Below, in pieces: positions 49,019 to 49,066 of a stretch of DNA of 49,066 bases. The stretch comes from Deinococci bacterium (GTDB lineage: Bacteria; Deinococcota; Deinococci; Deinococcales; Trueperaceae). Position 1 is the first letter of the stretch. Every line of letters starts with the position of its first letter. The stretch is from assembly GCA_030149325.1 (NCBI GenBank), contig JASBRS010000034.1:1-49066 (forward strand), given 5' to 3'. Position numbers and translations under genes: made by a program. The notes under the pieces are model-generated. The model saw only the letters and a program-made list of their open reading frames with translations. It was not told the origin of the DNA and did no database searches.

Positions 49019-49066
49019 ACCGGCCCCGCTCCCATGGTGAGGAATCGGGGGTCACGTGGAAACGTG

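Overview
This window is high-GC chromosomal DNA from a diderm bacterium. Most likely it belongs to the Deinococcota (Trueperaceae- or Deinococcus-like); that is an inference. Three things point there. About fifteen genes start 5-10 nt after a TANNNT-type -10 box, as in leaderless transcripts. There are outer-membrane-type proteins and a Lol/MacB-like export operon. There is also a c-di-GMP-II riboswitch, a class known mainly from Clostridia and Deinococcus. I see no prophage, transposon or CRISPR array.

Layout. 1-4123 (minus): acetyl-CoA synthetase with pyruvate/acetoin dehydrogenase E1alpha, E1beta and the start of E2, all overlapping. 4316-5968: divergent TauE/SafE permease and ZIP metal transporter. 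5989-8518: a hypothetical protein, tRNA-Ala(CGC), an ACT-domain protein and an MFS transporter. 8603-11849: Sel1-repeat membrane protein, secreted DUF11-type protein, PIG-L deacetylase and an anchored hypothetical. 11982-15712: heterodimeric ABC exporter with one degenerate ATP site. 15999-21209: PASTA protein, FtsH and GlgC. 21346-27767 (plus): RlmN, secreted TPR protein, SPOR protein, Rex, polyprenyl synthase and nitroreductase. 27764-32833 (minus): five-gene envelope export operon (permease, LolA-like protein broken by a stop codon, permease, ATPase, outer-membrane protein). 33124-38058: RNase R with a long basic tail, a zinc ribbon, a leaderless 31-codon ORF and an unrecognised three-part protein. 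38108-42236: CarB, Uma2-type nuclease and an S4 protein. 42548-47957: the riboswitch and the surface-fibre locus. 48061-48909: prephenate dehydratase.

The most interesting region is 42548-47957. A c-di-GMP-II aptamer sits directly before a three-gene operon of lower GC: a small secreted beta-protein, a PapD-like chaperone candidate, and a protein holding two tandem copies of the small protein's domain. A large, usher-like outer-membrane barrel protein is encoded convergently. Together these look like a chaperone/usher-type fibre system (major subunit, chaperone, two-domain tip protein, usher) whose subunits are switched by c-di-GMP. The 5' strand of aptamer helix P1 can also pair over 9 bp with the Shine-Dalgarno region of the first gene, which suggests translational control with the ligand acting as an ON signal. 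The fibre functions and the direction of switching are inferences; the RNA fold and the repeated domain are visible in the sequence.
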